Assembly (NCBI GenBank): GCA_049999805.1
Contig: JBNGIO010006304.1
Coordinates: 290,695 to 329,156, forward strand
DNA from: Folioceros fuciformis
Lineage: Eukaryota > Anthocerotophyta > Anthocerotopsida > Anthocerotales
Length of the DNA: 38,462 nucleotides
Direction: 5' to 3'
The notes under the pieces were generated by a model, which was given only the letters and a program-made list of their open reading frames with translations, was not told the DNA's origin and searched no databases. Shown piece after piece: positions 1 through 9,708 of the stretch. Positions within the stretch are counted from its first letter, which is position 1. Each line of letters begins with the position of its first letter. The position numbers and the translations under genes are program-made.

Positions 1-174
1 ATCTACCAATCTTATATTTGAGCTCCTTATATATGTGTCTCATAATATCATAAATAAAAAATTAATTAAGAAAAAGTCTAGCTATCATGTAAAACATGTT
101 CTCTAGAGACTTTGTGAAGCGGCGATGGGGATGGATCACGAGGGGGAGCTGTGGAGTGGTGCAGTAGACGAGGT

Positions 175-266
175 GATCAAGCTTGAGCGATGTCGATGAT
201 CAAGCTTGAGCGATGTCGATGATCAAGCTTGAGCGGTGTTGATGATCAAGCTTGAGCGGTGTCGAT
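175..266. repeat. Minisatellite, 4 x 23 bp
   Basis: Four head-to-tail copies start at 175, 198, 221 and 244, each beginning GATCAAGCTTGAGCG. They differ at only a few positions (GATGTCGAT, GGTGTTGAT, GGTGTCGAT). Each copy contains a HindIII-type AAGCTT. Confidence 0.95.
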
Positions 267-409
267 GTCGCAACTTGGCAGCAAGAAGTGATATGGTGAA
301 GTAGGTACTACACACCTATTTAGGTAATTACTAGTTCTCTACCGCCGTACGTACGCAAGCTGTTACTGTTACGGGGGCGTAGAGCCATGACTAGTATGGA
401 GCATAGTAC

Positions 410-534
410 ACCAAGTCCAAAGGGTGTAGAGTAGACCAAGTCCCAAGGTTGTAGAGTAGACCAAGTCCCAAGGGTGTAGAGTAGACCAAGTCCCAAGGGT
501 GTAGAGTAGACCAAGTCCCAAGGGTGTAGAGTAA
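410..534. repeat. Minisatellite, 5 x 25 bp
   Basis: Five copies start at 410, 435, 460, 485 and 510, each close to ACCAAGTCCCAAGGGTGTAG plus AGTAG. The first two copies each carry a substitution. Just after the array, AAGGCCCTTGG (about 533-542) and a second AAGGCCCTTGG (about 575-585) repeat the same theme. Confidence 0.95.
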
Positions 535-953
535 GGCCCTTGGCTAATATGGATAAGAGTCAGAAGGTATAGTGTAAGGCCCTTGGGTGCGGTCTCCATT
601 AGGTTCACGGCAGCTATTAGGGTTAGGGTTTGGCAATGATGATTGGTTTCTCCAATTACCATGAGCATGCAGCTTCAATGTAGCGGGATTTAGACTTTTA
701 GCAATTTTTATCCTTATCTTTTCCTTTTTCTGTTTTCCTACTTTTAGAATATTATTATCTTGGGGTTTCAATTGTTATGAAGCAAGGCAGGAGTGAGCAA
801 GTTTTGAAGCGGGCCAACGGCCATGGGTCCTCATTCTTCAGCTTTTGCCAAGGACTCTCCTTATCCTATGTGTGGAAAGCTATTCACAGTTTGGGGTGTT
901 TGTCATCATATGGTTTTGATGCACAAGAATTTGGACCAGTCTACATGCAACTT

Positions 954-1070
954 AGATATGCTTCTTCTTCTTCTTTGGTGGCGCCGCTACGCAACGTAGA
1001 TATGCTTCTTCTTCTTCTTTGGTGGCGCCGCTACGCAACTTAGATATGCTTCTTCTTCTTCTTTGGTGGC
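954..1070. repeat. Tandem repeat, about 2.7 x 44 bp with CTT microsatellite
   Basis: Copies start at 954, 998 and 1042, each AGATATG followed by a CTT run and TTTGGTGGCGCCGCTACGC. The third copy breaks off after TTTGGTGGC. The array lies just before the reverse-transcriptase remnant. Confidence 0.93.
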
Positions 1071-1079
1071 CCCTAGCGG

Positions 1080-2900
1080 CGCTGGCGAGGGTAACCTTCA
1101 TTCCCCTTCTCCGGCATCATGGCAATGGTTGTCGGCTCAATCTGGTCACCTCTTGGCATTATTTGAAGCACGCTTGCCAGAACTACGTTTCTTCGAACGC
1201 CTCCCACCACGCCTTCATGATGACATTCACTTGGCATATCAACTTCCTTAAGAGCGCTTAGCACTAGATCCCCAAGATGAGGATGCTTAAGCTTTGTTCC
1301 TTTTTCTTCCTAGATGGTGTCTTCAGTGCTCGAGGGGGGTGTCCCTATCCATCAAGAGGTGGCTTCTCGCCTTCGACATTTTTGTTCCGGAGACTGGCAA
1401 GGCCTTCAAGAGGAGTCTATATGTATTGCAAAGTCTCAGTTGGATTCTGCTAAGTCTGATAGAGTTCGGCCTGACTCCATAAAGGCGCATCTTAACAGGA
1501 GCCTTTTGTTGGGTCATGCTAGGAAGTATGCTCGGGCTCTCTATCTTGAGCCAATGGCTCCGGCTTCCGAGGCGACCATTATGACTTTACGTGGCCTTCA
1601 TCCAGCGTCAAGATCCCCTATTTCAAAGGAGAATATCAATTTTGTTGCAAAAGAGCCTTTCTGTTTGGATAGGGCTATATTTGGGCAGGCCCTTATACCC
1701 GCCCCACGCTGGGGGTTTATCAAGGACAGTCTATGACCATATTCGTGACTACTTTTCTCTTGAGGATCCCTCTAATGGCTTTCTAGAGTTTTTTCTTTCA
1801 GCGACTACGGTTTTAAGGGAGGAAGTTTTCCCCCTTAGGTTTCACATGTTTTCAGGCCAAGTAGGTCGCTGGCCATAAAGAAGGCCACTCATGGGTGCGT
1901 CCAATCACTATGGGAGAGGCTTTCTTGCGGCTCATCAGTTGGAGTATTGCTCTTCAGCTCCAAGATCATTTCCAATCTCATCTCGATCTTCACCAGTTTG
2001 GGATTGCAAATCCAAGAGGTTGTGAATCGGTCGCATTTGGCGTTTTGGCAGTTCTTGAGANNNNNNNNNNNNNNNNNNNNNNNNNNNNNNNNNNNNNNNN
2101 NNNNNNNNNNNNNNNNNNNNNNNNNNNNNNNNNNNNNNNNNNNNNNNNNNNNNNNNNNNNTCTTGAGACTCACCTAGACTAGGTTGTTGTGCTAGTGGAC
2201 ATAGAAAATGCCTTCAACATAATATCCAAGGTAGCTATCTTTGATGAGCTTTTGAGCGCTGGAGAGTAGTTGGCAAGCCTCGTTCATTTTGTCCGTTCAT
2301 TCTACGGATTGCCTTCCCTTCTCTACTACCAGTATGGGCCGGTGGTCGAGGGGGTTTTAGTGTTTGATTCTGCGGAAGGCACAAGGCAGTGCGATCCCTT
2401 GAGGGGGCCCTCTTTGCGATGGCTCATTTTAGGGTCCTTTCTGTTATTGCCTCGTCATATTTTATTGCTTATATCCCTCTCTACCGGAAAATACTCACAT
2501 TTTGGGGCTAGGTCATCACACAAGCAAGGCTTTCGAGATTTTTTCCTTTAAGTTAGTTCCTATTGACAAGATTGAAGGTGAAGTTTTCGAAGTGCAGGGT
2601 TTAGTCCGCTTCTGTTAGGTTATCTCCTCTGGTCTTTTCGCGGGGTGAAATCACTTTCTCACAAGGCCTTCAAGTTCTGGGGATCTCGACGGGGCCTCTA
2701 ATCTTTGTCCAAGGCTTTGCGGATGCAGCCCTTCAGAAGGACCTTGTCTACGTGAATGACCTTGCCAAAATGTGAGACCCACTAGTGGCTTTTAGAATTC
2801 TTTCCTCATGTTTTGCACGTCGTCCAAGGTACCTTCTCTGGCCTCACTGCAAGCCGAGGATCCTGGTTGATACTTCTACTACATGGAGGGATCAGCCCCT
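1080..2900 (+). pseudogene. Degenerate non-LTR-type reverse transcriptase, interrupted by assembly gap
   Basis: Several + frames together carry the order of motifs of a retroelement reverse transcriptase. An N-terminal segment with APASEAT and LRGLHPA lies at about 1550-1610. VRPITMGE follows at about 1893-1920, FGIANPRGCE at about 2002-2031, the motif A-like VDIENAFN at about 2196-2220, and the motif B-like GTRQCDPL at about 2372-2400. Downstream, LGISTGPL and DPLVAFRILSSCFARRP (about 2680-2830) match the region after the polymerase core in this family. The frame changes several times and stops interrupt it. Motif B has QC where QG is usual, and no YADD-type motif C is visible. The element is therefore dead, and 2061-2160 is unsequenced. 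No termini or poly-A tail were found. The assignment to a reverse transcriptase is firm; the exact retroelement clade is not determined. Confidence 0.75.
2061..2160. other. Assembly gap (100 N)
   Basis: Exactly 100 N, the usual placeholder for a gap of unknown length. It falls inside the reverse-transcriptase remnant, between FGIANPRGCE and VDIENAFN. Confidence 0.99.
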
Positions 2901-5426
2901 CCTTGCAACCCTAGTTGCCCCAACAGCAATTCCCTCGAATCTACTTCAGCTGCCTTGTCCAAATCCTCTTCCTTCCTTCCAGCCGATTGCAGGTCATCCT
3001 TCTTTTGTTCTCCCTTTTGTTGAAAGGGAGAGATCCCCAACCCTGCTTGGTTATCCACTTGCTAGACGGATACTCTGGTCCCCTCCACCAAGGGTACCAC
3101 CTCAAAGGCTTGTCGTCCTTCCTCCTCCTGCTTGGCTGTCAAGAGCCCATAAGCGCCCCATATGTGCACCACATAGGTGTTGAGGTGGGTGTGTTGAGGA
3201 CCTCCATTGTCCTATTTGTTTGGGCGCAATAGCTTGTCATGGTGGTCCCCCAACACGACAGTCCCCCAATCCAGTCGAGTGCCTTGCTTAACCTTCCACA
3301 AAAAATGAAAGAAGAAGTTGGAGAAGTAGGTCATTCTTTAATACCAGGTTAGGGCCAGCATAATCTTGGTGAAGAGCTTCCACTATGGGTCTGTGAGTTT
3401 ATCCATCCCCCAGCCATTTCGAGTTTTCGCATCCATCCTCTTATCACTATGTTGATGGCCTCCTCTGGTACCTCCAATGCTGGGGTCTTCTTCCCCTCTT
3501 GTCCCTTGTCTAGGATGCATGCTCCTCCTGCTTCATCTTCAAGAAACCTATACACCTTTTAAATGTGTTGGACTATCTATCCCCTCAGAGTCTTCACATC
3601 CTGACTTGAGAGGATAGCAATCTCCTCAGGGGTCAGCTTCAACTACAAGTAGCACTCCTTGATGAGCCCCTCATGGGCATACACTTAGTGTCACCCGTAA
3701 ATCCACTAAAGGTTGATGCCTTCTTCTACAGCCCATGTCCGGAAGTCCCATAGATCCTTAAGGGACAACTACCTTGCTAGGCAAAGGAACTCCGGCTCAT
3801 TTCCCCTTGCTCCTTTCTTCCTCTTAGCGGGAAGGGAGGGTGCCTCCTTCTTCACCTCTTGTATGGGTAGGGCAGGCTCGGGATGGTGCCTGGTCTTCAT
3901 GTCAACTCTAGCTTACCAACCACACTTGGGCCTAAAGTGTGCTAGAAGTTATGAGAGACGAGTAGAAGGCCAGACGCGATAGAGAAAGTGAGGTGACGGA
4001 AGACGATAGGGGAAAAAGCAATAGGAAGCGTGGGGAGAAGAGGGTATGGCCGACCCGACCCTCAGCAGCAGTAATTGGGGCCGGCCAGTAAGACAACAAC
4101 TTGGTCCCGAACATTAGCATGGCTGTGGCCAATAGCTGGGTTTCAACACCAACTAGACTTGGACCAGGAAACGAGGTGAGCAGTAGAGCCGAGATAGCGG
4201 GATCAAGACTAGGGAAAGGATGAGGAAGAGAAAAAGGAAAGGAGAGCACAGCCGGGACCAAATCTAGATTTGGTGGGGCTGTTAGAGATAAGGCCTCGAC
4301 AATTGTGAAAACAGGATCACACAAGGTAGGTGGTCCTACTTCCCTTTAGCACTGCGGGGTAACAACTCTGCCTTATGGACCTAATCCCTCGCAAACCAGC
4401 TCCCTGTACCTCTAGCGGTGTCATCCGTAATGATCACCAACCTCAGTAGGGTAGTGCGAATCGAGTTCGGGTGGGGGAAAAAGGGAAAAGAGAGAATGGG
4501 AGAGGGAGTGCAGATCCCAAAAGCACGACGCAACCCTGGTAGTCGATAGTTTGGACGGGACCTAGACAACGGCCTGGGAACCTCCTGAGAGTGGAATTGC
4601 TGCAACCCAGTTGCTCAACAAGCTCCAAGTTGGCTCGGGGCAGCGGGATGCACTATAGGTAGGTGAGGTGATAGCCGGGGTAAGAGCTGGGGTCTGCGGG
4701 ACGGGGCGGCTGGGAGCAGGCCGAATCAGGAGTTGGGACAGCCGGATCTGGGCGCTGGACAATGGGTTGGAATCAGGCCCTTACAGTGTCGGGGATGGGA
4801 AATTGATGAGGGTGGGGGTTGGAGAAGGGTGCGCAGGTCGATGCGAGTGAAGATTGGGGAGAATTCGGGACAAGGGATGAGTGGCAAGATTGAGGACTAG
4901 GGTTGGCTAGGAGAGGGTGCGCGAGGCATCGACTGATCGAGATCAGTAGCATAATGGTCTGATCCTACAGCCTGGACCTCCAATTTCCGGTAGTGAGGGC
5001 TGGGGAGGCTGATTGGCTACGCTTTGGGATGGGTTGGAGCTAGATTGGCAATCGCGCCGGGTGTCTGGCTAGCTAGGAGAGCTTGCTGAGAGAGGGAGGG
5101 TGGAGGTAGGAGGAGCTCGGCTGGGACAAATTTGGGCAAGAAGAGAGGAGGGGCTGGGCTGATTAGGTTCAAGAGTACTGTGAGGCAAAGACCTAGCCAG
5201 CAACCGGGATTAGGATTAGGGGCTCAAGGCAGCAGGATCTAGTATGGCCCCGGTTATGGTGGGTTCCCATGCTGCTTGACCCGGGCAAGTCATTAGGTTG
5301 CCCCATTGGTTCCGTGGTTCGCATGCGACCCGAGCAAGAACTCGGACATTGTAAAATTGACCTATACAATTCGGTGGGTTTTGTCTTTTTAAACCGAGTT
5401 TCATCGGTTCGAAAACCCTAAGAAGG
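2900..5426. other. Spacer without recognisable genes
   Basis: Frames of 60-130 codons occur on both strands, but none resembles a known family. The minus frame at 3349-3640 (KLTPEEIAILSSQDVKTLRG, then a stop, then ALEVPEEAINIVIRGWMRKL) has coding-like composition with interrupting stops. It may be a decayed mobile-element protein. The segment 4000-5200 is purine- and G-rich on + and shows no tandem array. Confidence 0.5.
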
Positions 5427-5690
5427 CAACCTCCGTTGTTTCGCACAAAGGACTTTGAACAACCTCCGTTGTTTCGCACAGAGGACTTTGAACAACCTCT
5501 GTTGTTTCGCACATAGGACTTTGAACAACCTTTGTTGTTTCGCACATAGGACTTTGAACAACCTCCATTGTTTCGCACAGAGGACTTTGAACAACCTCCG
5601 TTGTTGCGCACAAAGGACTTTGAACAACCTCCGTTGTTTCGCACATAAGACTTTGAACAACCTCCGTTGTTTCGCACATAGAACTTTGGA
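5427..5690. repeat. Minisatellite, 8 x 33 bp
   Basis: Eight copies start at 5427, 5460, 5493, 5526, 5559, 5592, 5625 and 5658. The core is CAACCTCCGTTGTTTCGCAC followed by A(A/G/T)AGGACTTTGAA. Copies differ by one or two substitutions. The period is divisible by three, so several frames stay open on both strands and translate into 11-residue repeats. This explains the apparent 171-codon minus frame at 5216-5731. Confidence 0.97.
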
Positions 5691-5873
5691 CTCCACCATG
5701 CGAGACCTAACATTATGTCGGCATACCACATTGCTAGTGAGAGGAAGTCTCGAGCATCTTTGGCTGTCTTAGTACCTTCGGTGGGGAGTTTTCAAGATGG
5801 TGTCTTCTAATGGCATTTTGGTGTACGGCGTTGTGGTGGCAACAATGGCACAAATTCAAGATATTTTTAAAAT

Positions 5874-7101
5874 ATGGTTGATTCTTCAACTAGTTCTTCA
5901 ATACATGAGAGTCTATTATATTCTTTTGATGATGCTCTTGATGACTTTGTGTTTTCCTATACAAATCTCGTAGCATTAATCATTGGCCTCATTGATGAGG
6001 AACAATTACCTCATGGTTTCATAAGTGGAGTCCAATTTGGTATATATTATATTAAACCTCATGTTCTAGATATGTAGCTTTTATATAAACATGTAGCCAT
6101 TGTTGATGAGAAGAGGTTTAAGAATATTTTTTGTTTCTCTTGATCTGCATTTACCTACATTTCTTCTCTGGTTGTTACAGATTTGGAGCACAGGATTATT
6201 AAAGTACAAAAACAGGTGGTAATTACACTGAGAAGAATGGTAGTAGGTGACAATTACACTGAGAAGAATGGTAGCAGGTGACAGCTATGTATCGTTAGGA
6301 GAGTCTTTCGGTACACTATGTATCGTTAGGAGAGTCTTTCATACAGCTATGTATCGTTAGGAGAGTCTTTCGGTATAGGTTCAAGTACTACATGCGAAGT
6401 AACACACATGTTCATTGCTTCACTCATAAAAAATGCTGGTGTGCATCTACAATGGCCTAATGAAGATGATATAGACAAGGTCAAGAGAGGCTTTCAGGAG
6501 AAACTAGGTTTAGTCAATTGTTGTGGTGCGATACACGTAACTCACTTTAGAATGGAATTGGATTTAGGTGAAAATTCCTACGAGTACCGTGGAAGGTACC
6601 AAGATGTCACCATGGCAATGCAGGCTATCGTTAGTTATGACAAAAAAAAATTCTTGGATATTGTTACAGGATGGCCTAATGTAGCTCATGATATGTGGAT
6701 TTTATACAATATCATATAGCTAACGCTGGAGTATCTCTAAATGGCCTTGACATGATAGTAAATGGTTTTCCATTTAGAGAATACATTATTTTATCCTTGC
6801 CTGAGAGATGGACTCCTTCAACTACAAGTAGTCTTCCACTTGTATGGTGGTAGAAGATGCAATTGGTGCCTTTAAAAAAGTATGGGGGATTTGGGGTAGA
6901 AAGGTTTAGCGAGGAAATGTTCGATTGTTCAAGAAAATTAATTATGCATGTATTCAGCTATATAACATTTGCATAAATAGTGGGGAGGAAGTGGATCCAG
7001 AATTGATGAGCCGGGAAAATGATGAGGAGCCTAGACCCGGAATACCTCGTATGCTATACATCCAAGCAACTCAGAAGGAAATACTCTACACACTCAATTG
7101 A
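5874..7101 (+). pseudogene. PIF/Harbinger-type transposase remnant
   Basis: The segment from about 6408 reads like the core of a plant Harbinger (DDE_Tnp_4) transposase. It shows HLQWPNEDDIDKVKRGF, LVNCCGAI.VTH.RMEL, DVTMAMQAIV, FLDIVTGWPNVAHD, VVEDAIGAFKKVW (about 6844-6882) and the C-terminal LYNICINSGEEVDPELMSRE, ending at a TGA at 7099-7101. The part from 5874 (MVDSSTSSSIHESLLYSFDD) is a plausible N-terminus. The usual first catalytic Asp of the GAID.TH motif is His here (codon CAC at 6534-6536). The second Asp (AHD) and the Glu (codon 6853-6855) remain. Frame changes, stops and internal 31-bp duplications at 6221-6377 make it inactive. The ORF1 partner lies tail-to-tail at 7250-7922. Confidence 0.82.
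6221..6377. repeat. Two successive 31-bp duplications inside the transposase remnant
   Basis: AATTACACTGAGAAGAATGG plus TAG(T/C)AGGTGAC occurs at 6221 and 6252. CTATGTATCGTTAGGAGAGT plus CTTT occurs at 6285, 6316 and 6347. Both sets have a 31-bp spacing although their sequences differ. The second unit corresponds to the conserved SYVSLGESF-like segment before the catalytic core, so the copies arose within former coding sequence. Confidence 0.93.
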
Positions 7102-7143
7102 TGGAATTATTATGCTCTAAAGATAGTGGAGAAGGTAGCTCTG

Positions 7144-7260
7144 ATTGAAACAAATCTTTATTTATGTCTATCTATTTATCACATTGAAACAAATCTTTAT
7201 TTATGTCTATCTATTTATCACATTGAAACAAATCTTTATTTATGTCTATCTATTTATCAC
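7144..7260. repeat. Tandem repeat, 3 x 39 bp
   Basis: Three near-perfect copies start at 7144, 7183 and 7222 (ATTGAAACAAATCTTTATTT plus ATGTCTATCTATTTATCAC). The array separates the transposase remnant from the ORF1 remnant. Confidence 0.96.
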
Positions 7261-7922
7261 CTTTTTTAATTTGAGCAGCTTGAATAAGAGCTGCTCCTAA
7301 GCTTTGAATACTTATAGACATGTCAGCCATTGCATGAACTATATTGTTTCCAATTGCAGTACTCATTTCCAATTTCTTCTCTTCTATTGCAACATATATT
7401 GCCATTTTTTTCTCCTCAGTTATAGTGAACAATACCAAATTTTCCTTCTCCCACTATACGAGGTCGTCGTATCGAGCTTGCATAGATAGAGATTCTTGCC
7501 TTGAATGCACCAATTGATCCGCATAGCGCTTTTCTTGCAAAGACAATATTGCATTTACAAAGTTTTGAGTTTTTTTTTTTACATTTTCTATAAGTGGTAA
7601 ACCCCTCATGGCCTCCCTCACCAAAAAGTCCAAACTCGATATCTGCATCTACATTGCTACCTTCGTCCCCTCTTGCCACCTTATTGGAATCTAGAGTACC
7701 ATTAGAGGATGTTAAATGCGACGTGGTTTCTTCCATACTCAAGCCTTGAATAACAACACTCCTTAATCCACATGCTCCATCTTCACTACTAGATGCTAAG
7801 TTGCGAGATCCATCTTTACTGCCAGATGCTAAGTTGCGAGATCCATCTTCACTGCCAGATGCTAAGTTGCGAGATCCATCTTCACTGCCAGATGCTAAGT
7901 TGCGAGAATTGCTGGAGTTGGG
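7250..7922 (-). pseudogene. Harbinger-associated ORF1-like remnant (C-terminal part)
   Basis: On the minus strand an open stretch runs from about 7922 down to 7250. The upstream part includes three copies of an 11-residue unit, GSEDGSRNLAS, followed by SMEETTSHLTSSNGTLDSNK. Then comes a Lys-rich region and an acidic/helical C-terminus (TEEKKMAIYVAIEEKKLEMS). The reading frame shifts at a run of eleven T (7570-7580) and meets an in-frame TAG at 7454-7456. Plant PIF/Harbinger elements carry a second, Myb/SANT-like protein beside the transposase. The tail-to-tail position and helical C-terminus make this the likely identity, but the DNA-binding domain itself is not visible. Confidence 0.5.
7792..7910. 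repeat. Tandem repeat, about 3.6 x 33 bp
   Basis: Copies start at 7792, 7825, 7858 and 7891 (GATGCTAAGTTGCGAGATCC plus ATCTTCACTGCCA). It is unrelated in sequence to the 33-bp array at 5427. On the minus strand it encodes the 11-residue GSEDGSRNLAS repeat of the ORF1 remnant. Confidence 0.95.
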
Positions 7923-9560
7923 TGGTGTCTAGGAGAATGCATATAACTACATTTTTGGATTGCGGTACTTGGTGTGGTGTTGTAGTCTTGAGGGTGGACT
8001 CTTGTGCTTGGTGTGGTGTAGCCCAATGTATGTAGTTTGAGTTGTGTTGGAAGCATGCTTCCTTGGGCTTCTTCGTTTGCTTCCTTGTTACCCAAGTATG
8101 GTAAAAAATGTGCGCAATCTGTTTCCATACAACTCGACCCTTGATTTATAACAGTATGCTAAAACGGCGTCAAAAAAACTTCCGTGCTGTTCTGCCAGTT
8201 TTGGGCATCACTTGTCCCGGGCAAGTTGAGGGGTACCCAAAAATACACCCCTCAAGTTTGCCGGACTCGAGCTCGAGTGTCAGAAGTTTGCAAGGTGACA
8301 ATCGAAGCTTGGCATTTGCTGCTGCGGTGGAGGCTTTTTGCTCAGGTCGGGCATCATGCAAACCCAAGATTAGCACTGGTACATGATGAGCTCTTACATC
8401 GCAAGTGTTGTTGATCTCCCTGGAGGTTCGGATTAGCTCGGGTTAGGGACAAGGCCATGTACAAGGCATTTTCCAAGTTTTTGAAGTCTTACAAGTCGTA
8501 CACCAAGGTGGTTCACATAAGAAAAAATGGGCTTATCTTCCTCTTTCATATATTGTAGCATTTTTTCGGCAATGGGTTTCTATTGCTCTACACTGCATTT
8601 TGGCTAATACCATATACTCCTAGCACAACAACGTTGGCAAGAGGGGTAGCATCAACAACCCCAGTTGTAGATAGACCCTTTCTCTTCCCAGACCATAATG
8701 TTTTAGATACTATTAATAATCATTAAGCTTTGAGGGTTAGCCTCTAGTGTTCCAATGCTCCCTCTTTACACGTACATGGTTTTTCCATCATATTTTCTCA
8801 AATAAATAAATAAATAAATAATATTACTTTGTGAAGTGCTTTCCTCGAACCAATCCCACAGCCTTTCCCTAAACCGATCCCACACAACTAAATTGCCATT
8901 TGCCTATCACGCAAAGTACACGTAATAATCAAAACACTAGTTTGGACACTCCCACAAGAAGGTAGGTTTGTGTGCCAGTCCATTTGAATTATGGACATGC
9001 GCTTGTTAAGCTATGAAGGTGACCCTAAAGGAAACCCCAAGGTCCGAGGATGTACAGGATTCGGCCATTTATTATGGAGCAGTTAATCGAATCATTTGTA
9101 AATCACATCTCATAATACAAAGGCTATTATTACAGCCGTGTGAAGGGAACGTGCCCTTCTCCGTTTCAAATTGAAGCTAAGCAGGCCTCCCTTCCAACTC
9201 GCTTTCCCCGTTTCTTGTCATGGCGGTGTAACGGGAATCAAATCCCGTTCACGCCGAAAACAAACATACAGTAGTATTCCCAGTTGAGGTTCGTCCGCCG
9301 AGCCTAGTCATGGGCTACAAACGAACGTCCGAACCAACTCACACAGAACGTGGCAAAATGCGGCAGTACAGACACGACGGGCGTACTTTGCTTCAGCCAT
9401 CCGCCAGAGAAAAAGAGGTACCGTTGTTGAGATCGGAGTCTGAGATTGGTGCTTTACTCGATGTACTACATAAGGTGGGATTGCGGATTCGGACCACCTA
9501 GAAGTGGATCTCCCAAGAGCGCTAGTGTCTCGGAATCGATCCGGCCTGGTAACAGTTCAT
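7923..9560. other. Spacer upstream of homogentisate dioxygenase
   Basis: No gene is recognised. It contains a small cluster of inverted repeats at 8209-8278: CTTGTCCCGGGCAAG, TTGAGGGGT paired with ACCCCTCAA at 8226/8247, and the 14-bp palindrome ACTCGAGCTCGAGT at 8265-8278. There is also an (AATA)n microsatellite at 8801-8820. Confidence 0.6.
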
Positions 9561-9561
9561 G

Positions 9562-9570
9562 CTATATATG
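9562..9570 (+). promoter_or_regulatory. Candidate TATA box of homogentisate dioxygenase
   Basis: CTATATATG lies about 145 bp before the chosen ATG at 9709. This fits a start site near 9600 and a 5' UTR of roughly 110 nt. It rests on motif and spacing only. Confidence 0.4.
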
Positions 9571-9708
9571 TAGAGCAGGTGATAGAAGCTTTGCGACAAG
9601 TTGTGGAGCTCTTGACTGCCTAGATCCAGCCTTGTCCGGGTTTGTGACTCAGACTAGAAGCTGGTGGGGATCCGGTAGGAAGCAGGCCCCTCGATGAGCT
9701 GATACTGC

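Larger units (their letters stand above)
1..776. other. Repeat-rich spacer, no gene seen
   Basis: No reading frame here resembles a known protein. The stretch holds the two minisatellites listed separately (175-266 and 410-534). It also has a short interstitial telomere-like run, TTAGGGTTAGGGTTT, at 617-631. The small frames crossing 320-668 on the minus strand are made of the 25-bp repeat and are not gene-like. Confidence 0.7.

Noticed and set aside
617-631. Telomere proximity
   Set aside because: Only about two and a half TTAGGG-type units are present, with unique sequence on both sides, so it is an interstitial motif and not a chromosome end.
3932-4324. 130-codon minus frame
   Set aside because: Low-complexity Leu/Ser/Pro/Phe-rich translation of a purine-rich tract with no recognisable domain.
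5427-5690. CRISPR-like regular array
   Set aside because: The repeats are directly adjacent without unique spacers, in a plant nuclear context, so this is a minisatellite.
5216-5731. 171-codon minus-strand frame with 11-residue repeats
   Set aside because: The frame is produced by the 8 x 33-bp minisatellite, and two other frames over the same array are equally open. The flanks show no protein-like features or gene signals.
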